A stretch of DNA of 64,000 nucleotides from Pontibacter indicus. Its GTDB lineage: Bacteria; Bacteroidota; Bacteroidia; Cytophagales; Hymenobacteraceae. The notes beneath the pieces are model-generated. The model was not told the DNA's origin and did no database searches. It saw nothing but the letters and a program-made list of their open reading frames with translations. The DNA lies in contig NZ_FTPP01000001.1 of the NCBI RefSeq assembly GCF_900156345.1, forward strand, positions 310,001 through 374,000, given 5' to 3'. Positions 41,488 through 50,390 of this stretch are shown here, piece after piece. Positions within the stretch are counted from its first letter, which is position 1, and each line of letters opens with the position of its first letter. The position numbers and the translations under genes are program-made.

Positions 41488-42144
41488 ATGAAATTCTTTG
41501 TTGATACTGCAAACCTGCAGGAAATTCAGGAAGCGCACGACCTCGGTGTGCTCGACGGTGTTACCACCAACCCATCGCTGATGGCCAAAGAAGGCATCTT
41601 CGGACACGACAACGTGATGGCGCACTACAAGCAGATTTGCGAAATCGTGGATGGCGACATCAGCGCGGAAGTAATCGCGACAGATTATGAAGGCATGGTG
41701 CGTGAAGGCGAACTGCTGGCCGAGCTGCACCCGAACATTGTGGTGAAAGTGCCCATGATTCGCGACGGCGTGAAGGCGATCCGTCACTTCAGCGAGCGTG
41801 GCATTAAGACCAACTGTACGCTGGTGTTCTCTGCCGGTCAGGCTATTCTGGCTGCCAAGGCAGGTGCTACATATGTGTCTCCTTTCGTAGGTCGTCTGGA
41901 TGACGTGTCAACAGACGGATTGCAGCTGATCGAGCAGATCGTGCACATTTATGGCAACTACGGTTACCAGACACAGGTGCTGGCTGCCTCTGTGCGTCAC
42001 GTGATGCACTTGGTGCAGTGCGCTGAGCTGGGTGCCGATGTGGTAACCTGCCCGCTTTCTGTGATCACGGGCCTGCTGAACCACCCACTGACTGACATCG
42101 GTCTGCAGAAGTTCCTGGCCGACCACGCCAAAGGAAATAAGTAA
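41488..42144 (+). CDS. fsa: fructose-6-phosphate aldolase / small transaldolase
   Basis: A 218-residue class I aldolase of the short transaldolase family (TalC/FSA). [32 protein letters not shown] is the family opening, and Lys87 in NIVVKVPM is the Schiff-base residue. [14 protein letters not shown] and [11 protein letters not shown] complete the signature. Small members act either as fructose-6-phosphate aldolase or as true transaldolase; many Bacteroidota use this form for the pentose-phosphate pathway, and sequence alone does not decide. Single gene with its own promoter. Confidence 0.93.
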   Translation: MKFFVDTANLQEIQEAHDLGVLDGVTTNPSLMAKEGIFGHDNVMAHYKQICEIVDGDISAEVIATDYEGMVREGELLAELHPNIVVKVPMIRDGVKAIRHFSERGIKTNCTLVFSAGQAILAAKAGATYVSPFVGRLDDVSTDGLQLIEQIVHIYGNYGYQTQVLAASVRHVMHLVQCAELGADVVTCPLSVITGLLNHPLTDIGLQKFLADHAKGNK

Positions 42145-42280
42145 TAATGAATGACTAATGAGTAATGGTTAATGAAGTATAGTGAATAAGGTATAATACT
42201 TAAACATTCTGCTTCATTAATCATTATCCATTCTATATCAGATCAATTATTCATTAGTCACTACTCATTATTCATTCAAA
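42145..42280. repeat. TAATGA-armed hairpin repeat
   Basis: TAATGAATGACTAATGAGTAATG left arm, unique core, and TCATTAGTCACTACTCATTATTCATTC right arm, between fsa and the next small gene. Confidence 0.85.
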
Positions 42281-42284
42281 AAAG

Positions 42285-42488
42285 ATGTACATCATCAAAG
42301 TAAAGGGCAAGGCCAAAATTCCGGATTACATTCAGCTGCGCGACGATAACTTCGTGCTGATCGCCTACTTTAGGGCAGACCGCCCGCTCAAGAACCTCGA
42401 CCGCTATGGTCTGGAGGGCAAGGAGGAGGAATTGGCGGCACTGATCGAGTCCCTTGAGTTTGGTAAACTGCAGCAACTAGACATTTAA
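42285..42488 (+). CDS. small conserved protein upstream of an FtsE-like ATPase
   Basis: A 67-residue protein I cannot assign. It begins MYIIKVKGKAKIPDYIQLRDDNFVLIAYFRAD and is alpha/beta with no membrane segment. The C-terminal half (YGLEGKEEELAALIESLEFGKLQQLDI) is probably a helix. The FtsE-like gene starts 7 nt after its stop, so the two form an operon; it may be an accessory factor of that transporter or of cell division. Confidence 0.75.
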   Translation: MYIIKVKGKAKIPDYIQLRDDNFVLIAYFRADRPLKNLDRYGLEGKEEELAALIESLEFGKLQQLDI

Positions 42489-42495
42489 TTTTCTT

Positions 42496-43209
42496 ATGAG
42501 CTTTTCTTCTTCCAACCCTGTAGTGTCGCTACGCGACGTGGCTATTTACCAGGATGTGAACACTGTGCTGAGCAATGTCAACTTCGACATTGACAAGGGC
42601 GAGTTCGTATACCTGGTGGGGCGCACAGGTAGCGGTAAAAGCTCGCTGCTCAAAACCCTCTACGGCGATCTGCCTCTCCAGACTGGCGTGGGTCATATTG
42701 CCGATTTCAAGCTGAGCAAATTGCCGCGCAAGCAGGTGCCTTACCTGCGCCGCAAGATCGGCATTGTGTTTCAGGACTTTCAGCTTCTTTTCGACCGCAC
42801 GGTGGCCGAGAACCTGGCTTTTGTGCTGAAAGCCACGGGCTGGAAAGACAAATCGAAGCGCAAGCAGCGCATCACAGAAGTACTCATGCGGGTGGGACTC
42901 GCTGCCGCTGCCACCAAACTGCCGCACCAACTCTCAGGAGGCGAGCAACAGCGCATTGTGGTTGCCCGCGCGCTCCTCAACGAGCCGGTTATCCTGCTGG
43001 CCGACGAACCTACCGGTAACCTCGACCCGATCGTGGCCGACGGCATCATGCAACTCTTCAACGAGATCAACAACAGCGGCACAGCCGTACTGATGGCAAC
43101 CCACAACTACGAGATCATTCACCGCTACCCGCACCGCGTACTCAAATGCGAGAACGGCAAAGTGCTCGACTCCAAGGTGGAAGACTTTAACCTGACGACC
43201 GGGTATTAG
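42496..43209 (+). CDS. ftsE: FtsE-like ABC transporter ATPase
   Basis: A 237-residue ATPase of the FtsE/LolD group. Walker A is VGRTGSGKSSLLKTLYGDLP, signature LSGGEQQRIVVARALL and Walker B ILLADEPTGNLDP, followed by HNYEIIHRYPHRVLKCENG. FtsE works with FtsX at the septum to control peptidoglycan hydrolases. No ftsX follows here, which leaves LolD- or MacB-type function open. The gene after it is on the other strand. Confidence 0.82.
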   Translation: MSFSSSNPVVSLRDVAIYQDVNTVLSNVNFDIDKGEFVYLVGRTGSGKSSLLKTLYGDLPLQTGVGHIADFKLSKLPRKQVPYLRRKIGIVFQDFQLLFDRTVAENLAFVLKATGWKDKSKRKQRITEVLMRVGLAAAATKLPHQLSGGEQQRIVVARALLNEPVILLADEPTGNLDPIVADGIMQLFNEINNSGTAVLMATHNYEIIHRYPHRVLKCENGKVLDSKVEDFNLTTGY

Positions 43210-43431
43210 TTTTTTGACTATTTGACAAAAGACTTTTCGAAAGGTGGCTTGGTAATTAGCTTTGGCACGAGCCATTAGGAGAGCTTAACTCCACTTGAGT
43301 CTGTTGCTCCGCATTCTTAGCTTTCATGCCAAAGGAAGTGTGGAGGAGCCGCACGCACGTTTCTGTAATCATCTCTTCTTACTCAAAAAAGTCCATGTCC
43401 TTTGTCAAAGAATTTCTTTGTCAAGAGACCT

Positions 43432-44907
43432 TTACACTTTTCTGCGCACGTAATTCAGCAGCCATTCGTTCATAGCGGGGTATACCCGCAGGCCCAGCAT
43501 CAGCCCCATGTAAATGGACGTGATAAGCAGGGAGCGCACCAGTATGTCCAGGTATAGGTTACCGAGGAAGGGGAGCAGGTATGAGGCGCCCAAGGCCAGC
43601 GCTGCAATGGCTGTCACGCCCACCGAGCTCCAGGCGAAAGGCTGCATTTTGTAAAGCCACTGCACAAAGAACAGGCGCAGCAGGTTGATCGTCACATAAG
43701 AGATCATGGAGGCAAAGGCTGCCCCGTCGATGCCGTAGCGCGGAATGAAAATTAGATTCGTCCAGATCGTAAGGCCAGCCAGCACCGCGTTAAAGAGCAA
43801 ATCCCAACGATATTTTTCGGAAGTAGCCAGAATGATGCCGTTTATACCCGTGGCCAGGTCGATGATGCGGGCCACGGACAGGAACAGCACCACATACTGG
43901 CCTGCCCGGTAGGTCTCCGGCATAAACGAGAAAAGATTGTCGATATTGGCCCAGATACCGATAAACAGCAGCAGGCCGATGATCAGGTTGATGAGCGTGA
44001 TCTGCTTGTATAGGCTCGCCATACCCGTCATATTCTTATCCTTCCAATACTCCGCCACTTGCGGAAAAGCAATTTTGAAGATAGAGCGGGCCGGCACCAT
44101 AATGGCGCTGGTCATAAAGAAAGCCGTGGTGTAAATACCATTGTCGCCCAGGCTGTAAGAGCTGATCATGATCTGGTCGACGGTGGTAATGATGGTAACC
44201 GAGATATTGCCCAGGAAGGTGAAAAAACCATAGTAGAGCATCTCGCGCAGGGGCACAATGCTGAGAGCGGCCAGGCGTGGGCGCAAAAACAACTGCTTCA
44301 GCCAAAGCGCATACACCACCAGCGTGAGCGTGATGGTGGCATTGATGACGATGTAAAGCAACACGAACTGCCTGAAGTCAATCCAGTCAATCGCGTAGAG
44401 CCCGATGAGCGCCGTGGTCAGGATGCGCAATAGGAAATCCTGGGCGAAAGACGAGATAATGGTCTTGAACAGGGAGCGCAGGTAGGCCGTGAGCAGGTTG
44501 AAGAGCAGCGTGAAAAAGGCCAGCGGGATGACGAAGTAATAGTAATCGAGCAGGAGAGGGGAATTCTCGATGTAATAGTCCACTACCACTGGCTTGAACA
44601 GCAGGAAGAGCCCCGTGATAGCGCCAAAGCCCAGCACAGGTATAGCCAGCAATAGAAACAGGAAACCGTGGTGCTCTTTGCTTTTGTCCCGGAAATAGGG
44701 GAAGTAGCGGACACTCATGTTCACGAAGCCGAGTGCTGAGAACTGCGCAAACATCACCGAAATCTGAATCAACAGGCGGGTGAGGCCCACTTCCTCCTCC
44801 TCCAGATAGTTCGGGAAAAGCAGGATGGTGTTCACATAGCCGATCACAATACCGGCGTATGAGATAATGGTGTTCCAGATGCCTTCTCGCTGGAGGTGTT
44901 TGCTCAT
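43432..44907 (-). CDS. polysaccharide flippase (MATE/Wzx-like)
   Basis: A 491-residue membrane protein with about 12-14 helices and the pattern of Wzx-type O-unit flippases: LLIQISVMFAQFSALGFVNMSVRYFPYFRD, the hydrophilic loop DQIMISSYSLGDNGIYTTAFFMTSAIMVPARSIFKIAFPQVAEYW, and several small-residue-rich helices. It probably moves a lipid-linked glycan across the inner membrane. It is the last gene of the minus-strand pse cluster, 39 nt after the glycosyltransferase-like gene, with a possible TACCTTTG box at 44922-44929 between. Confidence 0.86.
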   Translation of the reverse strand: MSKHLQREGIWNTIISYAGIVIGYVNTILLFPNYLEEEEVGLTRLLIQISVMFAQFSALGFVNMSVRYFPYFRDKSKEHHGFLFLLLAIPVLGFGAITGLFLLFKPVVVDYYIENSPLLLDYYYFVIPLAFFTLLFNLLTAYLRSLFKTIISSFAQDFLLRILTTALIGLYAIDWIDFRQFVLLYIVINATITLTLVVYALWLKQLFLRPRLAALSIVPLREMLYYGFFTFLGNISVTIITTVDQIMISSYSLGDNGIYTTAFFMTSAIMVPARSIFKIAFPQVAEYWKDKNMTGMASLYKQITLINLIIGLLLFIGIWANIDNLFSFMPETYRAGQYVVLFLSVARIIDLATGINGIILATSEKYRWDLLFNAVLAGLTIWTNLIFIPRYGIDGAAFASMISYVTINLLRLFFVQWLYKMQPFAWSSVGVTAIAALALGASYLLPFLGNLYLDILVRSLLITSIYMGLMLGLRVYPAMNEWLLNYVRRKV

Positions 44908-44946
44908 GTTTCTGATTCAGCCCACAAAGGTAAAGGATTCTTGTAA

Positions 44947-46230
44947 TTAGGCACGCTGCGTCAGAATCGCCTTCACAAAATCAGCTGCCAGCACACTGCT
45001 TTTGCCATCGTAGTCCGTTCCCACAGTTGCATTATAATATTTAGCCCGCAGGTATACCTCCGGTTTGTGCACTATACCTTGCGCGAGCATCGGTTTCAGG
45101 GTAGCATAGGAAGTCGCCTCTTCTACAAGGCCCTGTCTCACATAACCATAATAGTCGTGCAGTTCTTCTTTCGGATTGAAGTTAAAATAAACAGACCACA
45201 CATTCAGCAGCACAGCCTCCAGGTGGATGCCGGAGTTGCCACTCACCAGCATGTCTATACCTTGCAGGTACTCAAAAACGGACTCTTGCCTTGGGTTGGT
45301 CAGGATAACATTCGGGCTGATGCCGGTGGCAAAGGTATAGCTGCGTTTGTCGCGGGGGTGGGCGCGTAACAGGATACGGAGCTGTGGAAAATCACGGCTG
45401 ATCTGGCGGATCAATTGCTCCACTTCCTCCACCCGGTCCATCAGGTTGCAGGCAATGCCCAGCGTTTGCACTTGCTGGCTCCTGTTACGAAGCGGCACGA
45501 ACCTATCGGCTTTCGGCATCCCGATAAACTCCACCCGGCCTTGTACCGGCCCGCACTGTTTGTACTTATCCAGCGAATCCTGCCCCTCGAGCAGGTTCAG
45601 GTCAAAAGCCAGGGGCGGGAATAAGTTGCTCACGCTCGAGTGCTGCACATAAACAGTAGGTATACCTAGTTCTTTTGCTGCCAGCAGCATGGCCCGGGCG
45701 TCGGCGTTGTGGTCGTTGGCAAACACAATCGCCTGCGGACGGTAGTTCCGGAGCTTCTGCAGGTATACCTCATAAAAGCCGACGGCATCGTAGAGCAGGT
45801 CCACAAAGCGGAGCGTACTTTGTCTGCGATGTGACAAAAACTGGAAGAACAGGGGTAGAAATTTATAGTAGTAGAGCAGCTTTTTGCGGAGAGAGAGACG
45901 CGCGACCTGCTGGTTATACCTGCCAATGGCCTTGCTCTGACCCGCCACCAGCACGGCATCAGGTATAGCCGCCTCCAGAAAGTGCAGACTGTCGTAATTG
46001 TTCTGACTCACCACATACAGCCATACCTTGCCCTGCAGTCGTTCCGGCTGTTCCACGGACTTAAACAGGTTGCCCAGCAGCCGCACCAAGGTATAGCCGG
46101 CCATGCGCAGCAGTCGCATCCCCGGATTACTGGGTGAGGCGGCGTTTTTGGCGCTTTCCGGCAGTCGGTAAAAACCCTCGGAAAAGTGCAGGTATAGGAT
46201 GTTGCTGTAGCGCGTATACCAGTCTTTCAT
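44947..46230 (-). CDS. putative glycosyltransferase / glycerophosphotransferase-like protein
   Basis: A 427-residue protein without signal peptide. The C-terminal half has the Rossmann-type donor-binding pattern seen in CDP-glycerol and polysialyl-type transferases: ELGIPTVYVQHSSVSNLFPPLAFDLNLLEGQDSLDKYKQCG, RVEFIGMPKADRF, LRILLRAHPRDKRSYTF and EYLQGIDMLVSGNSGIHLEAVLLNVWSVYFNFNPKEELHDYYGYVRQGLVEEA. The N-terminal part binds the acceptor. Given its place between pseI and the flippase, transfer of pseudaminic acid from CMP-Pse is a good guess, but the family is only tentatively recognised. Confidence 0.75.
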   Translation of the reverse strand: MKDWYTRYSNILYLHFSEGFYRLPESAKNAASPSNPGMRLLRMAGYTLVRLLGNLFKSVEQPERLQGKVWLYVVSQNNYDSLHFLEAAIPDAVLVAGQSKAIGRYNQQVARLSLRKKLLYYYKFLPLFFQFLSHRRQSTLRFVDLLYDAVGFYEVYLQKLRNYRPQAIVFANDHNADARAMLLAAKELGIPTVYVQHSSVSNLFPPLAFDLNLLEGQDSLDKYKQCGPVQGRVEFIGMPKADRFVPLRNRSQQVQTLGIACNLMDRVEEVEQLIRQISRDFPQLRILLRAHPRDKRSYTFATGISPNVILTNPRQESVFEYLQGIDMLVSGNSGIHLEAVLLNVWSVYFNFNPKEELHDYYGYVRQGLVEEATSYATLKPMLAQGIVHKPEVYLRAKYYNATVGTDYDGKSSVLAADFVKAILTQRA

Positions 46231-46233
46231 GTG

Positions 46234-47277
46234 TTATACCATGTCCCAGCTCAGTGGCGTGCCCGCTTTGATGTCCTGCGCGGCGCTTTTGCCCAGCAGG
46301 CTTTCATAGTGCTTCGGCGGCAGCCCCAGGCCCGGCCTGATCACCCGGATGTTCTCTTTGGTGAGTGCTTCCCCTGCCTTGATGTCTTTGGAGGCATAAA
46401 CGGAGCGCTTGAAGAGCCGGCTCTTTTCCTCGGCTCGCTGCACACCGTACTGCACGTGCCCCAGCGCCAGCCAGGCCCTTTCCGACTCCACCACCAGCGA
46501 CCGCAACTCGGCAGGCTCCAGCGAGAAGGCTGAGTCCACCCCGCCGTCGGCGCGGCTAAGCGTAAAGTGCTTTTCGATGACAGTGGCACCTAGGGCCACA
46601 GCAGCCACGGAAGCACCCACCCCCATAGTGTGGTCCGACAGGCCGACCTGCAGATCGTAGAGCGCGTGAAGGTGCGGGATGGTGCGCAGGTTGGTGTTCT
46701 CTGGGGTGGCCGGGTAGGTGGAGGTGCACTTGAGCAGGATCAGCTCCAGGCAGCCCTCCTCGCGCAACACCTGCACCGCCTCGGCCACTTCTTGCACAGT
46801 GGCAGCGCCGGTGCTCATGATCACGGGTTTGCCGGTGGCGGCTACTTTGCGCAGCAGCGGGTGGTCGGTGTTCTCAAACGAGGCGATCTTGTAGGCCGGC
46901 GCTCCCAGGCTCTCCAGAAAATCCACCGCCGACTCGTCGAAAGGGGAGGAGAAGGCGATGATGCCGCGCTCCCGTGCCCGCTCAAAGATCGGCTGGTGCC
47001 ACTCCCAAGGGGTATAGGCTTCCTTGTAAAGGTCATACAGCTCACGGCCTTTCCACAGGGAACCCTCGTCCTCAATGGTGAGGGCGCCAGGCAGCGTCAT
47101 GGTGTCGGCCGTATAGGTCTGCAGCTTGATGGCGTCGGCTCCGGCATCCGCGGCGGCGTCTACGATGGCCAGCGCCCGCTCCAGCGACTGGTTGTGGTTG
47201 CCCGACATTTCGGCGATGATAAAGGGCTTGTGCGATGGCCCGACCAGGCGGCCGGCAATGCTGATATCGTTAATCAT
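46234..47277 (-). CDS. pseI: pseudaminic acid synthase
   Basis: It condenses phosphoenolpyruvate with 6-deoxy-AltdiNAc to make pseudaminic acid. The start MINDISIAGRLVG (347 residues) is chosen because the longer frame runs into the previous gene; FIIAEMSGNHNQSLERALAIVDAAADAGADAIKLQTY is the family opening. The TIM-barrel holds FDESAVDFLESLGAPAYKIASFE, STGAATVQEVAEAVQVL and LKCTSTYPA. The last 65 residues are a SAF/antifreeze-like domain (RSVYASKDIKAGEALTKENIRVIRPGLGLPPKHYESLLGKSAAQDIKAG). The alternative NeuB is less likely because the cluster has all Pse genes. Confidence 0.93.
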   Translation of the reverse strand: MINDISIAGRLVGPSHKPFIIAEMSGNHNQSLERALAIVDAAADAGADAIKLQTYTADTMTLPGALTIEDEGSLWKGRELYDLYKEAYTPWEWHQPIFERARERGIIAFSSPFDESAVDFLESLGAPAYKIASFENTDHPLLRKVAATGKPVIMSTGAATVQEVAEAVQVLREEGCLELILLKCTSTYPATPENTNLRTIPHLHALYDLQVGLSDHTMGVGASVAAVALGATVIEKHFTLSRADGGVDSAFSLEPAELRSLVVESERAWLALGHVQYGVQRAEEKSRLFKRSVYASKDIKAGEALTKENIRVIRPGLGLPPKHYESLLGKSAAQDIKAGTPLSWDMV

Positions 47278-47293
47278 GGTTTCTGTTTCTAAA

Positions 47294-48778
47294 CTATTCG
47301 CTGGCCTTTGGCTGCCAGATAAAACGGAAAGCTTTCGGATGTGCCGGATCAGGTTCGCCGTAAGCAAAACCGGCTTTTTCAAATGACCGAACTGAGGCTG
47401 TGTTCTGCTGCTCCACCAAACCCACCACCGACTTTACATCCGGTCTATTTTGCAGCAGTTGGTATATACCTTTGAGCAATACCGTGTGCCCGAGTCCTTT
47501 GCCCCGGAAGTCTGCCCCGATCAGGTAGCTGATGGTGGCTATACCTTGATTCAGGTCAAAGCGGATGTGGGCGGCTGGCTTTCCGTCTGCCTCGGCAAGA
47601 TAGAGCATGGCATCGGGGTTGTCAAGTTTGGTCTGAAACCAGCGGGTGTGGTCCTCCAGCAAAATAGGTTCCGGGTTGAAGGAGTGCCGGCGCACTTCCG
47701 GATCATTGGCCCATTCAAAGAGCAGTTGCAGGTCCTCAGATATAACTTTCCGCAGTTTCAGACTGGTTGCCAGCCCTAGCTTTCGGAATACCTCTAGTAG
47801 TCGCTCCGGGCTTTTGCCGTCGAAGTACTGACGCTGGGTAGCAACCTGAGATTCAAACTCCTGCTGACTTATACCTTGCTGCAGAACTTGCGAAAGGCTG
47901 TTATAATATCGCGCTATACCTGTTGAGGTTAAGAATTGGTACATCCCTGCCTGGTTATCCACGGTCTGCTTCACAAAAAGAGCGCCTCCTACGGCAGCAT
48001 ATTCATAAGAAATGCCGCTGGCGGAAGTGACGGCCGCATGGCAATTCGTCATCAAACGGCGCAAGTTTTCGGCAGACAAGTCACGGTGCAGTTTGGTCTG
48101 TGTATAGTTTTTTAGTTGCTGTTTCAGCTCGTGCAGGTAGGTATAAGCGCTGCCAACTACCACTTCGATATGCTTCACGGTAGGTATAGCCAATAGCGTT
48201 TCCAGCGCTTGTAAGGTATGGTTGTCCGGGTCGGCGCCTCCCATGCAGACCAACACCCGCAACTCGCCCTCCGGTAAGGGGCGGCTGGCTTTAGCTGATC
48301 TTAAAAAGGCAGGACGGAGTAGCGCATAATGTGGCCCCAGTAGCAGCCGGGTATAGGGGGCAGTATCATAGCGTTCAGGCGACACACCGCCGGCCTGGTT
48401 GATGACCGCATCGGCTACAAAAGGATAGGCATGGATGTCATCGATGCAGACTAGCGCAGCACCGCGTGATTTTAAGTTCTGTTGGTAAGCCGTGCCAAAG
48501 GTATAGCCGTCCAGCACCACGATCTCTTCTTCAGAAACGTAAGCGTCCAGCTCGTGAACAAAGCGGTCCGCATCCGGTTCGGCGGGCGGGAGCACGATGA
48601 TGCCGTCGCAGACCTCCCGGATCCGCTCCTGCAGCGCCTGGTCAGGCGACTGGATGGCGAACACGCATTCAAACTCCCGGCGCAGCATGTGCACCAGCGC
48701 CAACGAGCGCGTCACGTGGCCCAACCCGATGCGGCTGTTCCCGTCTGCTCTGAAAATGATGCGTGTCTTCTTGTTCAT
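47294..48778 (-). CDS. PseG-PseH fusion: nucleotide-sugar hydrolase and N-acetyltransferase
   Basis: A 494-residue two-domain enzyme. Residues 1-330 match PseG, which removes UDP from UDP-AltdiNAc: IIFRADGNSRIGLGHVTRSLALVHML, VLVCMGGADPDNHTLQ and MTNCHAAVTSASGISYEYAAVGGALFVKQ. Residues 337-494 are a GNAT acetyltransferase matching PseH, which acetylates the C4 amine: LRKVISEDLQLLFEWANDPEVRRHSF, IGADFRGKGLGHTVLLKG (acetyl-CoA loop) and NTASVRSFEKAGFAYGE. In many bacteria these are separate genes; here they are joined, covering consecutive steps (H, then G). It lies 16 nt before pseI. Confidence 0.92.
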   Translation of the reverse strand: MNKKTRIIFRADGNSRIGLGHVTRSLALVHMLRREFECVFAIQSPDQALQERIREVCDGIIVLPPAEPDADRFVHELDAYVSEEEIVVLDGYTFGTAYQQNLKSRGAALVCIDDIHAYPFVADAVINQAGGVSPERYDTAPYTRLLLGPHYALLRPAFLRSAKASRPLPEGELRVLVCMGGADPDNHTLQALETLLAIPTVKHIEVVVGSAYTYLHELKQQLKNYTQTKLHRDLSAENLRRLMTNCHAAVTSASGISYEYAAVGGALFVKQTVDNQAGMYQFLTSTGIARYYNSLSQVLQQGISQQEFESQVATQRQYFDGKSPERLLEVFRKLGLATSLKLRKVISEDLQLLFEWANDPEVRRHSFNPEPILLEDHTRWFQTKLDNPDAMLYLAEADGKPAAHIRFDLNQGIATISYLIGADFRGKGLGHTVLLKGIYQLLQNRPDVKSVVGLVEQQNTASVRSFEKAGFAYGEPDPAHPKAFRFIWQPKASE

Positions 48779-48801
48779 GCTATTGTATTGTTAGCAGCCG
48801 A

Positions 48802-49608
48802 CTAGAGCTTCCGCAGTGCCCGCGTAAATCCCCCGGCCTGCAGCAGCATTTTGGCAGCGGCCATTTCCTCTTCTTCGGAGTTGAAAACCTGCCGCTGCGA
48901 ATTAGCCGCGTTGAGTTCCTGCAACCAGGGCTGCTCCTGCAGCAAGGCGGCAATCTGCTCGTTTGTCACCGGCTGACCCGGTTTCCAAAGCCGCTCCATG
49001 ATCAGGGAGGCCAGAGCGTAGTCCGTAGGGTAGTCTACGGTCAGGCGCAGCGCTTCGATGGGAGAGGGGAACGGAAATGCTTGCTTCTTGAACCCGGCTG
49101 TTCTTCTGATATAAGGTGTCACATGTTCCCGGTCGGCAGCTTCAGTGGCTTCGGCGGCGGCTGCTTCCAGGGCCTGTCGCGTGAACACCTCCACATTAGT
49201 GCCGAGCGGCAGGCCGGTGGTGATGATATAATCTGATCCTGTTTCCAATAATCGGTTCACCGCCTGGTCAATCGTCTCGGACATCACAAAAGGGTTATCT
49301 CCCGTGAGACGCACGATCACATCCAGCTTATAGGTATAGGCCGCTTGCCGGAAGCGCTCCAGCACGTCGTCGGCCGGTCCGCGCATACAGGTTATGGCTT
49401 TTTCCTCACAAAAAGCCTCGATGGCATCGTCAGCACTACTCGTTGTAGTAGCAACAATTGTCTGTTGCAATGTGCTTGCTGCTTGCGCATGCGTCACCAC
49501 ATGTTCCAGCAGACTTGTGTTACCGCTGAATGGGAGTGGCAGCAGCGCCTTGCCCGGCAGTCGCTCCGAGCACAGGCGCACTTGTATGATCGAGCCGACC
49601 TTTACCAT
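48802..49608 (-). CDS. pseF: cytidylyltransferase, SpsF/PseF type
   Basis: A 268-residue nucleotidyltransferase-fold protein. VGSIIQVRLCSERLPGKALLPLP is the CMP-sugar-synthetase motif, followed by AFCEEKAITCMRGPADDVLERFRQAAY, VIVRLTGDNPFV and EAADREHVTPYIRR. It is closer to the SpsF-like group than to classical PseF or NeuA, but in this cluster it is the only candidate to activate pseudaminic acid as CMP-Pse. Assignment to PseF is therefore by context. It overlaps the upstream SDR gene by 7 nt. Confidence 0.83.
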   Translation of the reverse strand: MVKVGSIIQVRLCSERLPGKALLPLPFSGNTSLLEHVVTHAQAASTLQQTIVATTTSSADDAIEAFCEEKAITCMRGPADDVLERFRQAAYTYKLDVIVRLTGDNPFVMSETIDQAVNRLLETGSDYIITTGLPLGTNVEVFTRQALEAAAAEATEAADREHVTPYIRRTAGFKKQAFPFPSPIEALRLTVDYPTDYALASLIMERLWKPGQPVTNEQIAALLQEQPWLQELNAANSQRQVFNSEEEEMAAAKMLLQAGGFTRALRKL

Positions 49609-50390
49609 GCCGTCCAGCCTCCGTCCAGCACCAGGTTCTGCCCCGTCATGAAGGCCGACGCGTCCGAAGCCAGGTATACGAAGGCCCCCTTCAGGTCGTT
49701 TGGCTGCCCGATGCGGCCCAATGGATTCTTCTTTTTCAGTTGATTTACAAACCCTTCATTCTGCTGCACCTGCTCGCTCGGGAACGGTCCCGGCGTAACG
49801 GCATTGACGGTAATACCCTCCTTGCCCAGGTAACAAGCGAAATAGCGCGTAAGCTGCAGCACGCCAGCCTTGGCGGCTCCGTAGTGCGGCGGATTCAGAA
49901 AAGCCGGACTTTCGTCGTAAATGCTGAAATCCGGCGAAACCATGCCGTACATGGAGGACACGTTGATGATGCGGCCGCCGTTTTGCTTCAAGTATGGAAT
50001 CACCTCCCGGATGCAGCGGTACACACTGTTGAGGTTGCCGTCGATGCCGTAAGCCCACTCCTCGTCTGTAAGTTGCTCCGGATGCTGTCCTTTGGAGTAA
50101 AAGGCGTTGTTCACCAGCACGTCAATGCGCCCTGCTGCCTGCTGCATCTGTTTGAACGCTGCAGCTACAGTGGCCGTATCTGATATGTCGCAGTAGACGA
50201 AGGAGATTTTCAGATCGGGCTGCTGTCCGAAAGCGTCCTGGAATTTATCCTCGCTCCGGCCCAGCACATAGACAGTGGCCCCGGCCTCGGCCAGTCCTAG
50301 GCTGATGGCGGTGCCCAGGTGACCGTAGCCACCCGTGACGAGGGCCACTTTGCCAGTCAGGGAAAATAAGTCGGTCAGTTTGCTACTCAT
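49602..50390 (-). CDS. SDR-family oxidoreductase of the pse cluster
   Basis: A 262-residue short-chain dehydrogenase: VALVTGGYGHLGTAISLGLAEAG gives the TGxxxxxG cofactor loop, RIDVLVNNAFYSKG the NN motif, INVSSMYGMVSPDF the Ser, and PPHYGAAKAGVLQ the catalytic YxxxK. Its role is not part of the six-step Pse pathway, so it may modify the sugar or a linked residue. It overlaps the AKR stop by 4 nt and the cytidylyltransferase start by 7 nt, hence tight coupling. Confidence 0.88.
   Translation of the reverse strand: MSSKLTDLFSLTGKVALVTGGYGHLGTAISLGLAEAGATVYVLGRSEDKFQDAFGQQPDLKISFVYCDISDTATVAAAFKQMQQAAGRIDVLVNNAFYSKGQHPEQLTDEEWAYGIDGNLNSVYRCIREVIPYLKQNGGRIINVSSMYGMVSPDFSIYDESPAFLNPPHYGAAKAGVLQLTRYFACYLGKEGITVNAVTPGPFPSEQVQQNEGFVNQLKKKNPLGRIGQPNDLKGAFVYLASDASAFMTGQNLVLDGGWTAW

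Noticed and set aside
47278-47382. 35-residue extension of PseI
   Set aside because: It overlaps the end of the PseG-PseH gene and precedes the family's normal start.
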